Below, piece after piece: positions 10,543 to 20,029 of a stretch of DNA of 64,000 nucleotides; the first letter of the stretch is position 1; every line of letters starts with the position of its first letter. The notes below the pieces were generated by a model. That model saw only the letters and a list, made by a program, of their open reading frames with translations. It did no database searches and was not told the origin of the DNA. Source of the DNA: Monarcha castaneiventris obscurior (lineage: Eukaryota > Chordata > Aves > Passeriformes > Monarchidae); the NCBI GenBank assembly GCA_026261815.1, contig JAMPIT010000435.1, forward strand, positions 1,080,501-1,144,500, in the 5' to 3' direction. Made by a program: the position numbers and the translations under genes.

Positions 10543-11364
10543 GTGAAAACAGTAGCCCAGCTGAAGTGCATGTATACTAATGCACGCAGCATGGGTAACA
10601 AGCAAGAGGAGCTGGAAGCCATGGTACAACAGCAAAGCTATGATGTGATTGCCATCACGGAAACATGGTGGGATGACTCACATAGCTGGAGCACCGCACT
10701 GGATGGCTACAAGCTCTTCAGAAGAGACAGGAAAAGGAGAAGAGGTGGAGGGGTGGCCCTTTACATTAGGGAGGTTTTTGATGCTATGGACATTGAAACT
10801 CATGATGATGAAGTTGAATGCCTATGGGTAAAGATTAAAGGGAAGGCCAACAAGGCTGATATCCTACTAGGAGTCTGTTACAGACCGCCCAACCAGGATG
10901 AAGAAGTGGACAACTTATTCTATAAGCAGCTAGAGAATGTTTCAGGGTCACCAGCCCTTGTTCTCGTAGGTGACTTTAACCTACCGGACATCTGCTGGGA
11001 ACTTAATACAGCAGAAAAGAGGCAGTCCAGGAAGTTCTTGGAGTGGGTGGAGGACAACTTTCTGTTGCAGCTGGTGAGTGAGTCCACCAGGGGAGAGGCT
11101 ATACTAGATTTATTGTTGACAAATAGAGACGGGCTGGTGGGAGATGTGGTGGTTGGAGGACAACTGGGGCATAGTGACCATGGAATAATTGAGTTTTCAA
11201 TAATTGGTGAAAGGAGGGGGAACATCAATAAGACTTTTACATTGAATTCAGGAGGGCAGACTTTAACCTATTTAGGAGACTTATCCAGAGAGTTCCTTGG
11301 GAAGCAGCCCTTAAAAACAAAGGAGTACAGGAAGGATGGGCATACTTCAAAAGAGAGATCTTGA
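10543..11364 (+). pseudogene. CR1 ORF2, endonuclease part
   Basis: Encodes the APE-type endonuclease that nicks target DNA for target-primed reverse transcription. Motifs in order are YTNARS, AITETWWDD, RRRGGGVALY, GVCYRPPNQD, LVGDFNLPD and GHSDH, all with expected catalytic residues. The frame is open back to 10456, overlapping the end of ORF1 at 10469-10471, with no ATG before 10570, which starts at MYTNARS. Position 10543 is a GTG, so translation probably depends on read-over or re-initiation from ORF1, or starts at 10570. The frame then derails at 11244: ACATTGAATTC lacks one base relative to the family pattern, and the residues after that are out of frame until the stop at 11362-11364. 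Confidence 0.9.
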
Positions 11365-13331
11365 GGGCACAGGAACAGACTGTTCCAGTGCGACGAAAGA
11401 TGAGGGGGCAAGGTAAATGCCCATCCTGGGTGGACAATGAGGTTTTGAAGGAACTTAGGAACAAAAAGAGGATATATCATCTTTGGAAGGAGGGTCAGGT
11501 CTCTCAGAAAGTATTTAAGGAGGCTGCTAGGGCATGTAGGAAAAAAATTAGGGAGGCCAAAGCTCAGTTTGAGCTCAATTTGGCAACCCTTGTAAAGGGC
11601 AATAAAAAATGCTTTTACAAATATATTAATGAAAAAAGGAGGGGCAGGACCGACCTTTGTTGTCTATTGGATGCGGAAGGGAATTTAGTAACTGCAGATG
11701 AGAAGAAAGTAGAGGTGCTTAATGACTTCTTTGCCTTGGTCTTTACTGAAAAGACACATGGTGCTCAGGACAACTGTCTTCCTAGGTTGGTAGGTAGTAT
11801 CAGGGAGCAGAACAGTCCCCCTGTTATCCAAGAGGAGGCAGTCAGGGAACTGCTGAGCTGCCTGGATATCCATATATCTATGGGACCGGATGGGATCCAT
11901 CCCAGGGTGATGAGGAAGCTGGCAGATGAGCTTGCAAAGCCACTCTCCATCATCTACCAGCAGTCCTGGCTCACTGGTGAGGTTCCAGATGACTGGAAGC
12001 TGGCCAATGTGACACCCATTCACAAAAAGGGTAAGAAGGAGGATCCTGGTAATTACAGGCCAGTTAGCCTGACCTCGGTACCAGGGAAAGTCATGGAACA
12101 GTTTATATTGAGTGCTATTACACAGCACCTACAGGATGGACAGGGGATTAGACCCAGCCAGCATGGGTTTAGAAGGGGTAGGTCACGTTTGACCAACCTG
12201 GTCTCCTTTTATGACCAGGTAACCCGCCTGGTAGATGCAGGAAAGGCTGTAGATATTGTCTATTTAGACCTCAGTAAGGCCTTTGACACTGTCTCCCACA
12301 GCATCCTCCTGGAAAAGCTGGCAGCCCACGGCTTGGACAGGTGCACTCTTTGCTGGGTTAAGAACTGGCTGGATGGCCGGGCCCAGAGAGTGGTGGTGAA
12401 TGGTGCTGCATCCAGCTGGCGGCCAGTCACCAGTGGTGTCCCTCAGGGGTCTGTGCTGGGACCTGCTCCGTTTAATATTTTTATTGATGACATGGATGAG
12501 GGCATTGAGTCTTTCATTAGTAAATTTGCGGATGACACTAAGCTGGGAGCATGTGTTGATCTGTTGGAGGGTAGGAGGGCTCTGCAGAGAGACCTGGAAT
12601 GGTTGGATAGATGGGCTGAGTCCAATAGGATGAAGCTTAACCAGTCCAAGTGCCGAGTCCTGCACTTTGGCCGCAATAACCCCCTGCAACGCTATAGGCT
12701 GGGGACAGAGTGGCTGGAGAGTGCCCAGGCAGAAAGAGACTTGGGAGTACTCGTTGACAGCCGACTCAACATGAGTCAGCAGTGTGCCCAGGTGGCCAAA
12801 AAGGCCAATGGTATCCTGGCCTGTATCAGGAATAGTGTGGCCAGCAGGAGCAGGGAAATCATCCTTCCCCTATACTCAGCACTGGTGAGGCCGCACCTTG
12901 AGTACTGTGTCCAGTTCTGGGCCCCTCAGTTCAGGAAGGACGTGGAGACACTTGAGCATGTCCAGAGGAGGGCGACAAGGCTGGTGAGGGGCTTGGAGCA
13001 CAAACCCTATGAGGAACGGCTGAGGGAACTGGGGTTGTTTAGTCTGGAGAAAAGGAGACTCAGAGGCGACCTTATCACTCTCTACAACTTCTTGAAAGGT
13101 GGTTGTAGTGAGGTGGGGGTTGGTCTCTTTTTCCGGGCAACAACTGACAGAACAAGAGGACACAGTCTTAAGTTGCGCCAAGGGAAATATAGGTTGGATA
13201 TTAGGAGAAACTTTTTTACAGAAAGAGTGATAAAGTATTGGAATGGTTTACCTGGGGAGGTGGTGGAATCACCATCCCTGGACGTGTTTAAAAAGATTGG
13301 ATGTGGCACTCAGTGCCATGGTTTAGTTTAG
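11244..13331 (+). pseudogene. CR1 ORF2, reverse transcriptase and C-terminal part
   Basis: Continues ORF2 in the frame that restarts at the 11244 lesion ([15 protein letters not shown]), running openly for about 695 codons. The reverse transcriptase fingers-palm motifs are complete: [18 protein letters not shown] (about 12015), motif [13 protein letters not shown] (about 12257), motif [12 protein letters not shown] (about 12430), and motif C with the catalytic FADD (about 12523). The conserved CR1 C-terminal region follows ([34 protein letters not shown]). Close to the end a small indel in an A-run (about 13290) replaces the usual last dozen residues; the stop is at 13329-13331. Apart from the two shifts no stop codon interrupts ORF2. 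A TTG at 11361 is not a real start. Confidence 0.93.
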
Positions 13332-13418
13332 TTAAGGTGTTAGGGCAGAGGTTGGACTCGATGATCTTGAAGGTCTCTTCCAACCTGGTAATTCCGTGTG
13401 AATTCTGTGATTCTGTGA
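13332..13418 (+). other. CR1 3' untranslated tail
   Basis: Contains the conserved GATGATCTTGAAGGTC and CTTCCAACCTGG segments and ends in a degenerate octamer repeat of the ATTCTGTG type (13400-13418), the site recognised by the CR1 reverse transcriptase. Confidence 0.9.
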
Positions 13419-14054
13419 AAAAGTGGAGGATGAAATTACATGCCCCAAAGACCACAGAACTTTCTTATACTTCAGAAACTGTAAAGCAGTGAGGCACAGA
13501 GAATTTCTGAATCAGACTGACATTCTTCTGTGGTATCTTGGAGTTGCAGGGATAGAACTTTCAGTTATGTTTGCTGTCTGGAAAATATCAATAAAAAAGA
13601 GATCTTAGGTAAATACCATTCAGAAACCAGCTGGCACTAAGTAGGGCACCCATATCCCTCAGGATTGCAATGCAAACTCTGACCCTGTCTCAAGCAGGAA
13701 GGTATCTACTTGTTTGATATGAGAGCCCATATATGAGATAACCAGATATCAAAATTATAAAGCTTTGATAGTGACAAGTGGCATATTATACCAGCTTCAA
13801 TTACCTACCTTTCATTACTGGTATTGGACCGGAAAATATCATACATGCAGCACCTATATTATTGAAGTATCAAAAAAAAGGGAAGAATAATAGATATATT
13901 TTCTGTAAAATGCTGTAAAACACATGACACCTAGCTCTTTTAAGCATCTGACTCATTCTTGCTTGTAATAAAGAATTTCTTACTGGATGGTGTTGAACAC
14001 TGGCAGTGGAAAAGCTCTTTAAAGCACAGTTCCAGGCACATCAAGAGGAAGAAG
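13419..14054. other. AT-rich spacer between two CR1 elements
   Basis: No repeat or gene recognised. Short chance frames only (the longest, 13423-13608, is about 61 codons). Confidence 0.5.
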
Positions 14055-14223
14055 GTGATCAGGGGACAGTCAGCATGGATTTATCATAGGTAAATAATGC
14101 CTGACCAACCTTGCTACCCTCTATGATAAAATATCTAGATTTGTGGACAAGGGGAGAGATGCGGTTGTCATCTCCCTTGGCTTTAGCAAGAGTTTTGACT
14201 GTCTCCCACTATACTCTTCATAC
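14055..14223 (+). mobile_element. Old CR1 fragment, left half, interrupted by the ERV
   Basis: Weakly conserved reverse transcriptase sequence: a CAGCATGGATTTATC stretch (the family's QHGF), then residues like LVDKGRDAVVISL and FSKSFDCLP, corresponding to the CR1 motif A region. It breaks off at 14223 where the ERV LTR starts and resumes after 17843. Stops and frameshifts show it is much older than the CR1 at 8937-13418. Confidence 0.8.
14219..14223 (+). repeat. Candidate ERV target-site duplication, left copy
   Basis: CATAC precedes the left LTR and also occurs at 17842-17846, overlapping the right LTR edge by two bases. A minimal reading is a shared TAC outside TG...CA. Exact length is ambiguous. 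Confidence 0.4.
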
Positions 14224-14545
14224 TGTAATTGCCTGGCTCCGTGGGGTCCCGCATGCCCCCACAGGTGCTTGGGCAGGTTCAGTGTTAAGTTAGTGACAAA
14301 GAGAGTCAGGAAAGGTATCTGCTTGCATTCCGACAGGATTTATCCACGACCACTGTTGAGAAGCACAGAGGCAAATACAAACAAGATGCCTAACTCAGGG
14401 CTTTTCCCAGGGCCGGGGGAAAGGCGGGACCAGGGAGCGGGGACCAGTGGGAGAGCTCTGGGGGAGTGACCAGGCTGACAGACAACCGCAGAGTTCAAAC
14501 TGGGACAGGTCACCCCAACACAATATATGTTCAATGGCCACCACA
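14224..14545 (-). repeat. 3' LTR of nested ERV
   Basis: TG at 14224 to CA at 14545 on the plus strand. It aligns with 17521-17843 end to end. Most of it is close to identical, but about 14328-14390 is strongly diverged. No perfect AATAAA is evident; a GATAAA occurs on the minus strand near 14340. Confidence 0.85.
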
Positions 14546-15600
14546 ACTCTTTTCTGTATTAAACTGAGAGGCCTCTGCCGGGGATCCCAAAACGCAACAT
14601 CCCAAAAACTTAACATATACAGAACAACAAAAATGATCAAAAGCACTCAAAGTTCAATATTCCAACAAACCAAACTTACATAATTAGGAACACCCCCAAC
14701 CCAGTGTCCCAACAAGTCCTCAAATCTTTCAGAGGATTTTCTCTCTGGATGCTGGAATGGATGCTCTCACAGGCAGTGATGAAGTTGAAGCAGCACAGTT
14801 TTCTTTGGGGTGTGGCAGAGTTCATTCACTGCTGGTGGTACCAGGAGGATTCAGAAGACAGCAGGGTGATAGGTGTTGGGTGCTGGACATCATGATGGTG
14901 AGTGCGGGCACAGGCTCTGGCAGTTGCTTCTGTTGGGATTTCAAACAGAGTTAAAAATTTGCAATTTCAGATGGAGGGGGGCCTTTCCCTTCTCCCCTCT
15001 CTCAAAGGTTTGGGGAAGGGGGAATGGTATAAAGGTTGCAGGGATATGGGAACCCAAGTCTAGGGAAAGGTTTAGCAGAGGGGTGGTGGTAGGGAATATT
15101 AACTGTTTGGGAAGTAACAGAATTGGGTAGGATATGGGGAGACACCACAGGTGTCCAACTTATCCGTTCGCAGTCTTGTTTGCAGTTCTGGCTCTCAGGA
15201 CTGCGTGTGTCTGTTTCTGTTGTGGTCATTGATGCTGGTTTGCATCATCTTCACTTCCAGGTGACAGATGTTTCATCTTTTGACTGCACTTTGTTTAGCT
15301 TGGTTGGTGTTATGTCTGCAGCAATGGCGTTTGCTGGGCTGGTGCAGTTTTCCTCTGGCAGCTTCCAGGTGTCATTTGTGGCTTTTGGCTTTCTCACTCC
15401 AGTCTTTTGGTCTTCACACTCAGCACAAGAATCCGAGAAGTCACTGTTTTGCTTCCTTGGCTGCTGTTTTGCATCCTCTGGCCACACCTGCAAGCTGGTC
15501 ACGTCAACTGCTTCCCCTACGACGTTTTCGCAGCTTTTCAGGAACACTCTTGAGTCCTACAGCCTGGCTCCTGCAATCCCCCCTCTTTTTCCGCTTGTCT
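14546..15600 (-). other. Nested ERV, 3' internal region
   Basis: On the minus strand this is a weakly coding-like stretch (frames of 98 codons at 15251-15547 and 75 codons at 15002-15229, Ser/Thr/Lys-rich) with no known domain. A purine tract occurs about 440 bases upstream of the 3' LTR (plus 14980-15010), whereas the sequence directly at the LTR (AGAAAAGAG) is a short, poor polypurine tract. Confidence 0.5.
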
Positions 15601-16640
15601 TGCAGCACAGGAGCAGGGAATGCGAGCAGGGCTGGGCCCGAGGTGAAAGGCAGCACTTGGGCAGGGTTTTCGCAGCTGGAGGAGCAGGGCAGCAGTGGCT
15701 GAGACTTGGCAGCCTCAGGGCATTTACAAAGCCATGGCGGAGCTGGCGGAGGCCAGGCGTGGCCCCGCAATGCCGTGCCTGCAAGGAAACGGCCGGGGCC
15801 GGCCGGTACATTTAGGACAGAGTGTCTCTGTAGGAGCTGGGTCCAGCTCGCTGCTACACTGGCGGGAGCCGAGTCCACTAAGTTGAGAACAAGAATGTAC
15901 TGTCCTTTTAACTCTCGTGCCACGTGGCTGACCGGGGCGAGCCGCAGCGAGCGGCCGTGCGGGGTCCGGTCCCGGGCTGGCCTCATGGCTGGCTTGTGCG
16001 TCCTCTCGCCTCGGTGGAGAGGGGTAGCCAGGCACGAGCTGGCGGGGGATCATGGGCGGGCACGGCTGCAGCGGCGACGGGGGAGAAAAGCGGCTTCTCC
16101 GGGGCTCTTGGGAGTGGCGGGGCTGCACGTTTTGAGCACCTGCTGCTGCCTTTTCAGGCTGTGTTTAAAGGGCACTAGATTCTCCCTGCTTTTAGCATTG
16201 CTAGGCTGTCTCGAGCCTTTTAGGGCGTCCCCGAATGCTGCTTTTTTCTGCGACTGCAGGTCCTCGGGGCTTCTGTCGAAGCTCCTACGAGGCTGCTGGG
16301 GAAGGTCTGACTTGGCATTGCAGCTGCCGCTGGGGACTAGCTGAGTTTGGGGGGGGGCGGCCGGTCCAGGTCAGGGGTCGGAGCGAGCGAGCGAGCGCGC
16401 ACGCCCCGCAAGCCTCTTCCACGAGGCAGGCGCGGACGCCGCATCTTTGCAGCAGCACTCGTGGCTGGCAGGGGACCCCCAACGGAGAGAGACGGACCTG
16501 ACACAACACGAATTGATGTGTGGGAGGGGCCTGGGACGGAGAGGGGACCGGGTGCAGTAACAGGAGCGGGAGCAGGAGGGGGAGGGGGAGCGCGCGCAGG
16601 TTAAAAGCTCATCACTGTGGCCGCGGGCGCCACGTGGTGT
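15601..16640 (-). other. GC- and CpG-rich segment inside the nested ERV
   Basis: A kilobase far richer in G, C and CpG than any other part of the window except the CR1 promoter, with a (GAGC) microsatellite at 16379-16398. Because stop codons are scarce in such DNA, frames of 80-230 codons overlap on both strands; I do not accept any as a gene. On the minus strand it would sit in the Pro/Arg-rich part downstream of matrix. Origin is unknown: diverged gag, or captured host DNA. Confidence 0.45.
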
Positions 16641-16880
16641 CCGCCATTTTGGATGAGTGGAGCGGAGCCGGGAAAATTAAAATTAAAAGTAGCAGCTGGT
16701 ATCGTGGGTCGGGCCATGCTGCCACTGCGATCTTGGAACAAATTTGAAGTAGCAGAAACCGGGGAAGTGGTTATAGGAAGGGGGGTTGGGATAGAACTTG
16801 GGGTGGCCTGACCATCACCACTCCGGGCATGGGACAAAGGAGAACGGGAGAGAGCAGGGAGACGGTAGCAGCCCTGTGCA

Positions 16881-17222
16881 CTAAGGCAGGATCCCTCTCC
16901 CTGTCTCCCTTGAATCAGGGCAGAGGGAACAGGTATGCAGGGAGATGGAAGCAGCTAAAGGGTTTTCTAAACTGGGGTTAACATTTTTAAACTGTTCCAC
17001 AAAGATAGCAATAGTTATTGCTAGCTTGTAAAACAAATACCCTTTTCCTGACATAAATAACCATCGCACAAAGCGTTTTAAATACTCAACTAACCACTGC
17101 TTAAATAACCACTGAGCAAAATGTTTTAAACCTTCCCTGACGTAACAAAAATTCTCACGAACAAGGGCTCTTAGAACTGGGAGAAAGGCTTCCCACAGGA
17201 GACGAGAGAATTCTGCCCCCAT
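16881..17222 (-). pseudogene. gag: Gag remnant, matrix-like N-terminus
   Basis: The ATG at 17222-17220 opens a 113-codon frame beginning MGAEFSRLL, with Gly at position 2 and so a plausible N-myristoylation signal, which would target the product to the inner plasma membrane. The rest is aromatic and basic, rich in Trp and Leu, and contains an internal near-repeat (LKHFAQWLFK and LKRFVRWLFM, 17 residues apart). The stop at 16881 is far short of a normal gag; downstream frames (for example 16601-16837) are Pro/Ser-rich and may be displaced gag sequence. An in-frame ATG at 17276 would add 18 residues but lose the myristoylation context. Domain assignment rests on position and composition only. 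Confidence 0.55.
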
Positions 17223-17493
17223 CTCCCTCTCTTCCCAACCCTCGAGATAAAGGGAAATTAAAAGAAAAGGATACAAAGGTGACTCATATTACCTTGGGGG
17301 GTCAAATAAAAGTCTCGAGGGCGGTCCACTGACTTAGATCAGTCTTCTCTTTCCCTAGAAGATTGTTGGTCTTCCCCATCGAGCCTCTGATAGAACTCAG
17401 AGGTTTCTTTGGGGTAATGGCTGCTCAGAAAGGCAACTTTCATTCCAGCGACAAAGCTCTGCTGGAGACGCTCTCTAGGGACAGTCTGAGGCT
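17223..17493 (-). other. Leader of nested ERV
   Basis: About 270 bases between the presumed primer site and gag. It includes a possible splice donor, AAG/GTAATA on the minus strand (plus about 17289-17297). Confidence 0.4.
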
Positions 17494-17512
17494 GCCCCAC
17501 GCTCCAGCGCCA
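17494..17512 (-). promoter_or_regulatory. Possible primer binding site, tRNA-Lys-like
   Basis: The minus strand reads TGGCGCTGGAGCGTGGGGC, resembling the tRNA-Lys1,2 site TGGCGCCCAACGTGGGGC with one indel and a few changes. It is eight bases from the LTR edge. Weak match; another tRNA is possible. Confidence 0.35.
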
Positions 17513-17520
17513 TTTAATAC

Positions 17521-17843
17521 TGTAATTTCCTTGCTCCGTGGGGTCCCACGTGCCCCCACAGGTGCCTGGGCAGATTCGGTATTAAGTGAGTGACAAAGAG
17601 TCAGGAAAGGTATCTGCTTGCATTCTGGCAGAGAATTCGTTGCATCTTCATTGTCAAAGGGGGTAGAGGCAAATACGAACAGAATAGTGAACTCAGGGCT
17701 TTTCCCAGGGCCAGGGGAAAGGCAGGACCAGGGAGCGGGGACCAGTGGGAGAACTCTGGGGGAGTGACCAGGCTGACAGACAACCACGGAATTCAAACCA
17801 GGACAGGTCACCCCAACACAATATATGTTCACTGGCCACCACA
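17521..17843 (-). repeat. 5' LTR of nested ERV
   Basis: Partner of 14224-14545, with TG/CA ends on the plus strand. By eye the two differ at roughly one position in seven, with differences concentrated in the patch at about 17625-17690. CpG-type transitions (G/A, C/T) dominate elsewhere. Confidence 0.86.
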
Positions 17844-18310
17844 TACTTTTGTAGCCCAGTTAGGAGGTTATGATCTGTATAGATGAACAGTTAGATGAGT
17901 AAAAAATCTGGCTGGATGGAAGGGTTCAGAGACTAGCAGTTAATGATCATTCTCCACCTGGATGGAGTAGACCACCTGGCAGGGGTCTGTGTGTCAAAGC
18001 GGTGCCTTAGGAACTGTACTGTGACCTCTTCTGTTTACTATCTTCATCAATGTTCACTCACCTCCTCCAATGATGAACAAGAGATTATGGAGCTCAGCAA
18101 ATTAGCAGATGACTATAAATGAGGGACCAGCTGAGGGTCTCAGTGGCAGTGTGGGCAGCGCTGCCATTCAGAAGGACTCAAGAGAAGAAGCCTGGAGAAG
18201 AGCCAGCTTCTGGAGGACTGAACAGCAGCTTTTGAATACCTGTGAAGAGGTCCTCAAGAAGACAGAGCCAGGCTGTTTGAAGGGCTGCCTGGCAGCAGGA
18301 TGAAAGGAAA
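17844..18310 (+). mobile_element. Old CR1 fragment, right half
   Basis: Resumes the interrupted element: IWLDGRVQRLAVNDH, a SRPPGRGLC region matching the CR1 [12 protein letters not shown] motif, and a degraded ISR/DD region. It then jumps, probably by internal deletion, to KKTEPGCLKGCLAAG at about 18245-18302, close to the CR1 C-terminus. Several stops and frameshifts. The 3' tail is missing. Confidence 0.75.
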
Positions 18311-19039
18311 TAGGTGTCTGCCTCTGATGATATTAATTCTATAATACATGCTCATGCAGGAAACATGAAAGGAATTAATCCTCAGGTTTTATTGAATGGA
18401 TAAAAAACCTTTGCATGACTTTACAATCTGTCATGCATTTCAAAATGCTGTACTCAGGGGATTTCTGACATAGCTCCTACAGGCTGAAGATGTCCAAAGG
18501 ACTAAGAAATTTTTTAAGTTTGTCTGAACCATCATTTTTCTTCCTTCTACCCTAATCTGCAATGCATAACGTTTATCTTTAGGTGAGGATATGAACCACA
18601 GTTATTATATGTATCTCACAGTGGTATAACTAGTAATTTTTAGCTTTACATAGTCATGTGTTTCTGCATGATGATATTTGCAAAATCATTCATCAACACA
18701 TTTTCTCAGCAGAGAAGAGTCTGATTCCTTTTAACTTTTTCTGTTTTGGGAGGAAATAAGCTTTGGGGTCTCCAGGATTTGAATGCAAACTATTATTTTC
18801 ACTTTTAAGTTTGGGCCCTTCCTTGCCCATGTTAACTGTATTCCAACTGTTAAAGGGCATTTCCTTCTCTAGACACCAAGCTGAGAGGGTTAAGATGAAA
18901 ACTGTACATTTGAGAAGAAAGCAGAACAACTTTAAAGCTCAAAGACTCTCTGACCATTAAGCACAAAGAATCACTTATCTGAGATCAAGTCAGTGGAATC
19001 AGCATCAGCAGAAGGAAAACAAGCAGTGACTTTATTATC
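18311..19039. other. AT-rich spacer
   Basis: Nothing recognised. Frames of about 65-78 codons at 18693-18960 overlap on opposite strands and show no domain. Confidence 0.5.
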
Positions 19040-19382
19040 TGCAGAGACCTGATAGCACCTTCTAGTACCTAAGGGGCTACAAGAGAGATGGAGAGGGACC
19101 TTTTACAACAGCATGGAGTGATAGAACACAAAGGGTTGGCTTCAAACTGAAAGAGTGTCAGATTATATCAGACACTAGGATGAAATTATTTACTGTGAGG
19201 CACTGGCACAGGTTACCCAGAAAAGCTGTGGGTGCTCCATCATTGGAAGTGTTCAAGGCCGGATTGGATGGACCCTGAGAAACCTGATCTAGTGGGAAGT
19301 GTCCCTCCCCATGGCAGGGTATTTGGAACTAGATGATCTTAAAGGTCCCCTCCAACTCAAAGCATTCTGTGATTCAATGATA
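19040..19382 (+). mobile_element. CR1 3'-end fragment
   Basis: About 340 bases matching the common avian CR1 end: a GATAGCACCTTCTAGTACCT start, GGGGCTACAAGAGAGATGG, AGGCACTGGCACAGGTTACC, CCCATGGCAGGG and the TTGGAACTAGATGATCTTAA / CATTCTGTGATTCAATGA tail. It is 5'-truncated, as most CR1 copies are, and belongs to a different subfamily from the element at 8937. Confidence 0.9.
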
Positions 19383-20029
19383 ATTTGGAATTTAACAACA
19401 GTTATGTGATAGTAAAAGATGAGACTGGGTTACAAAAAAATCTAGTGATTTTTGCTTACCTTCTGCAGTTGCAACCAGACCAACAAGGTGAAGCAAATGT
19501 TTAAATAAAGGAACATAATACACATTATATCTTTTAGATTTCAGAATTCTGAAACAAAAGAGGATTTTTTTGATCAGATGTATGAAACCTACTCTTCTTT
19601 GTAGACAGGAAGTACAAATGGGGCTTAAGTGAATTAGCACATTCATTCTCTGCAGAGGAAAGTGTTCTACCAAAGGCAAGCATTTCTTAAGCAGATGACT
19701 AAAATACTGCTGTAGATGATTTATATGTGTAATACTTTTCTTTCTGTATCCTATATGCAAATTATTACAAAATTGGGAGCTATTCCATAACTAAGCCAAA
19801 GTCCACAGTTATAAGGTCACATCAAAGCAGTACTGCATACTTGTAACAAGGCAGGGAGGAAAAAACCCTCAACAGACCATTATAAAGCAAAAGGCTAACT
19901 TTTGCTTTCAAAAAGCCAGTTATATTGGGTGGGGTTTTTTTGATTTTCAAAGACGACAATGGCTTTTTAATTATATATCAAACCCCATATACTATGTCCA
20001 CTGCTGTTTATCCTCTGTTTTGAGAAGTA
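19383..20029. other. AT-rich spacer
   Basis: No feature seen. The 122-codon minus-strand frame at 19392-19760 has no recognisable domain and lies in AT-rich sequence. Confidence 0.5.

Larger units (their letters stand above)
8937..13418 (+). mobile_element. Near full-length CR1 LINE retrotransposon
   Basis: In order the element holds a tandem 87-bp 5' promoter array, ORF1, ORF2 (endonuclease plus reverse transcriptase) and a 3' untranslated tail. The tail runs through TTGGACTCGATGATCTTGA and ends in ATTCTGTGATTCTGTG, the avian CR1 signature. The 4.5-kb length is close to full size, whereas most CR1 copies are heavily 5'-truncated. Lesions relative to the family pattern are three small frameshifts near 10285, 11244 and 13290. 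CR1 elements usually create no clear target duplication, and none is seen. The right host junction is at about 13418. The preserved frames argue for a comparatively recent insertion. Confidence 0.97.
14224..17843 (-). mobile_element. Non-autonomous ERV nested in CR1 (two LTRs, gag remnant, no pol)
   Basis: Two similar LTRs of about 322 bp (14224-14545 and 17521-17843) in the same orientation flank about 3.0 kb. The minus strand is the sense strand: leader and a short gag start lie next to the right (5') LTR. The LTRs begin TGTGGTGG on the minus strand, the same opening as the ERV at 1-2563, although the rest is not obviously alike. No protease, reverse transcriptase, integrase or env motif is recognisable in any frame, so the element is either internally deleted or belongs to a family mobilised by another ERV. 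Removing it restores continuity of the surrounding CR1, proving insertion after the CR1. Confidence 0.87.

Noticed and set aside
11685..13309. Several minus-strand frames of 62-147 codons
   Set aside because: Antisense shadows of the plus-strand CR1 ORF2.
15123..16344. Overlapping plus- and minus-strand frames of 134-230 codons
   Set aside because: They lie in GC-rich ERV interior where stops are rare, overlap each other on both strands and show no domain; treated as chance frames.
19392..19760. 122-codon minus-strand frame
   Set aside because: No domain or codon pattern; AT-rich, Lys/Leu/Ile-dominated chance frame.
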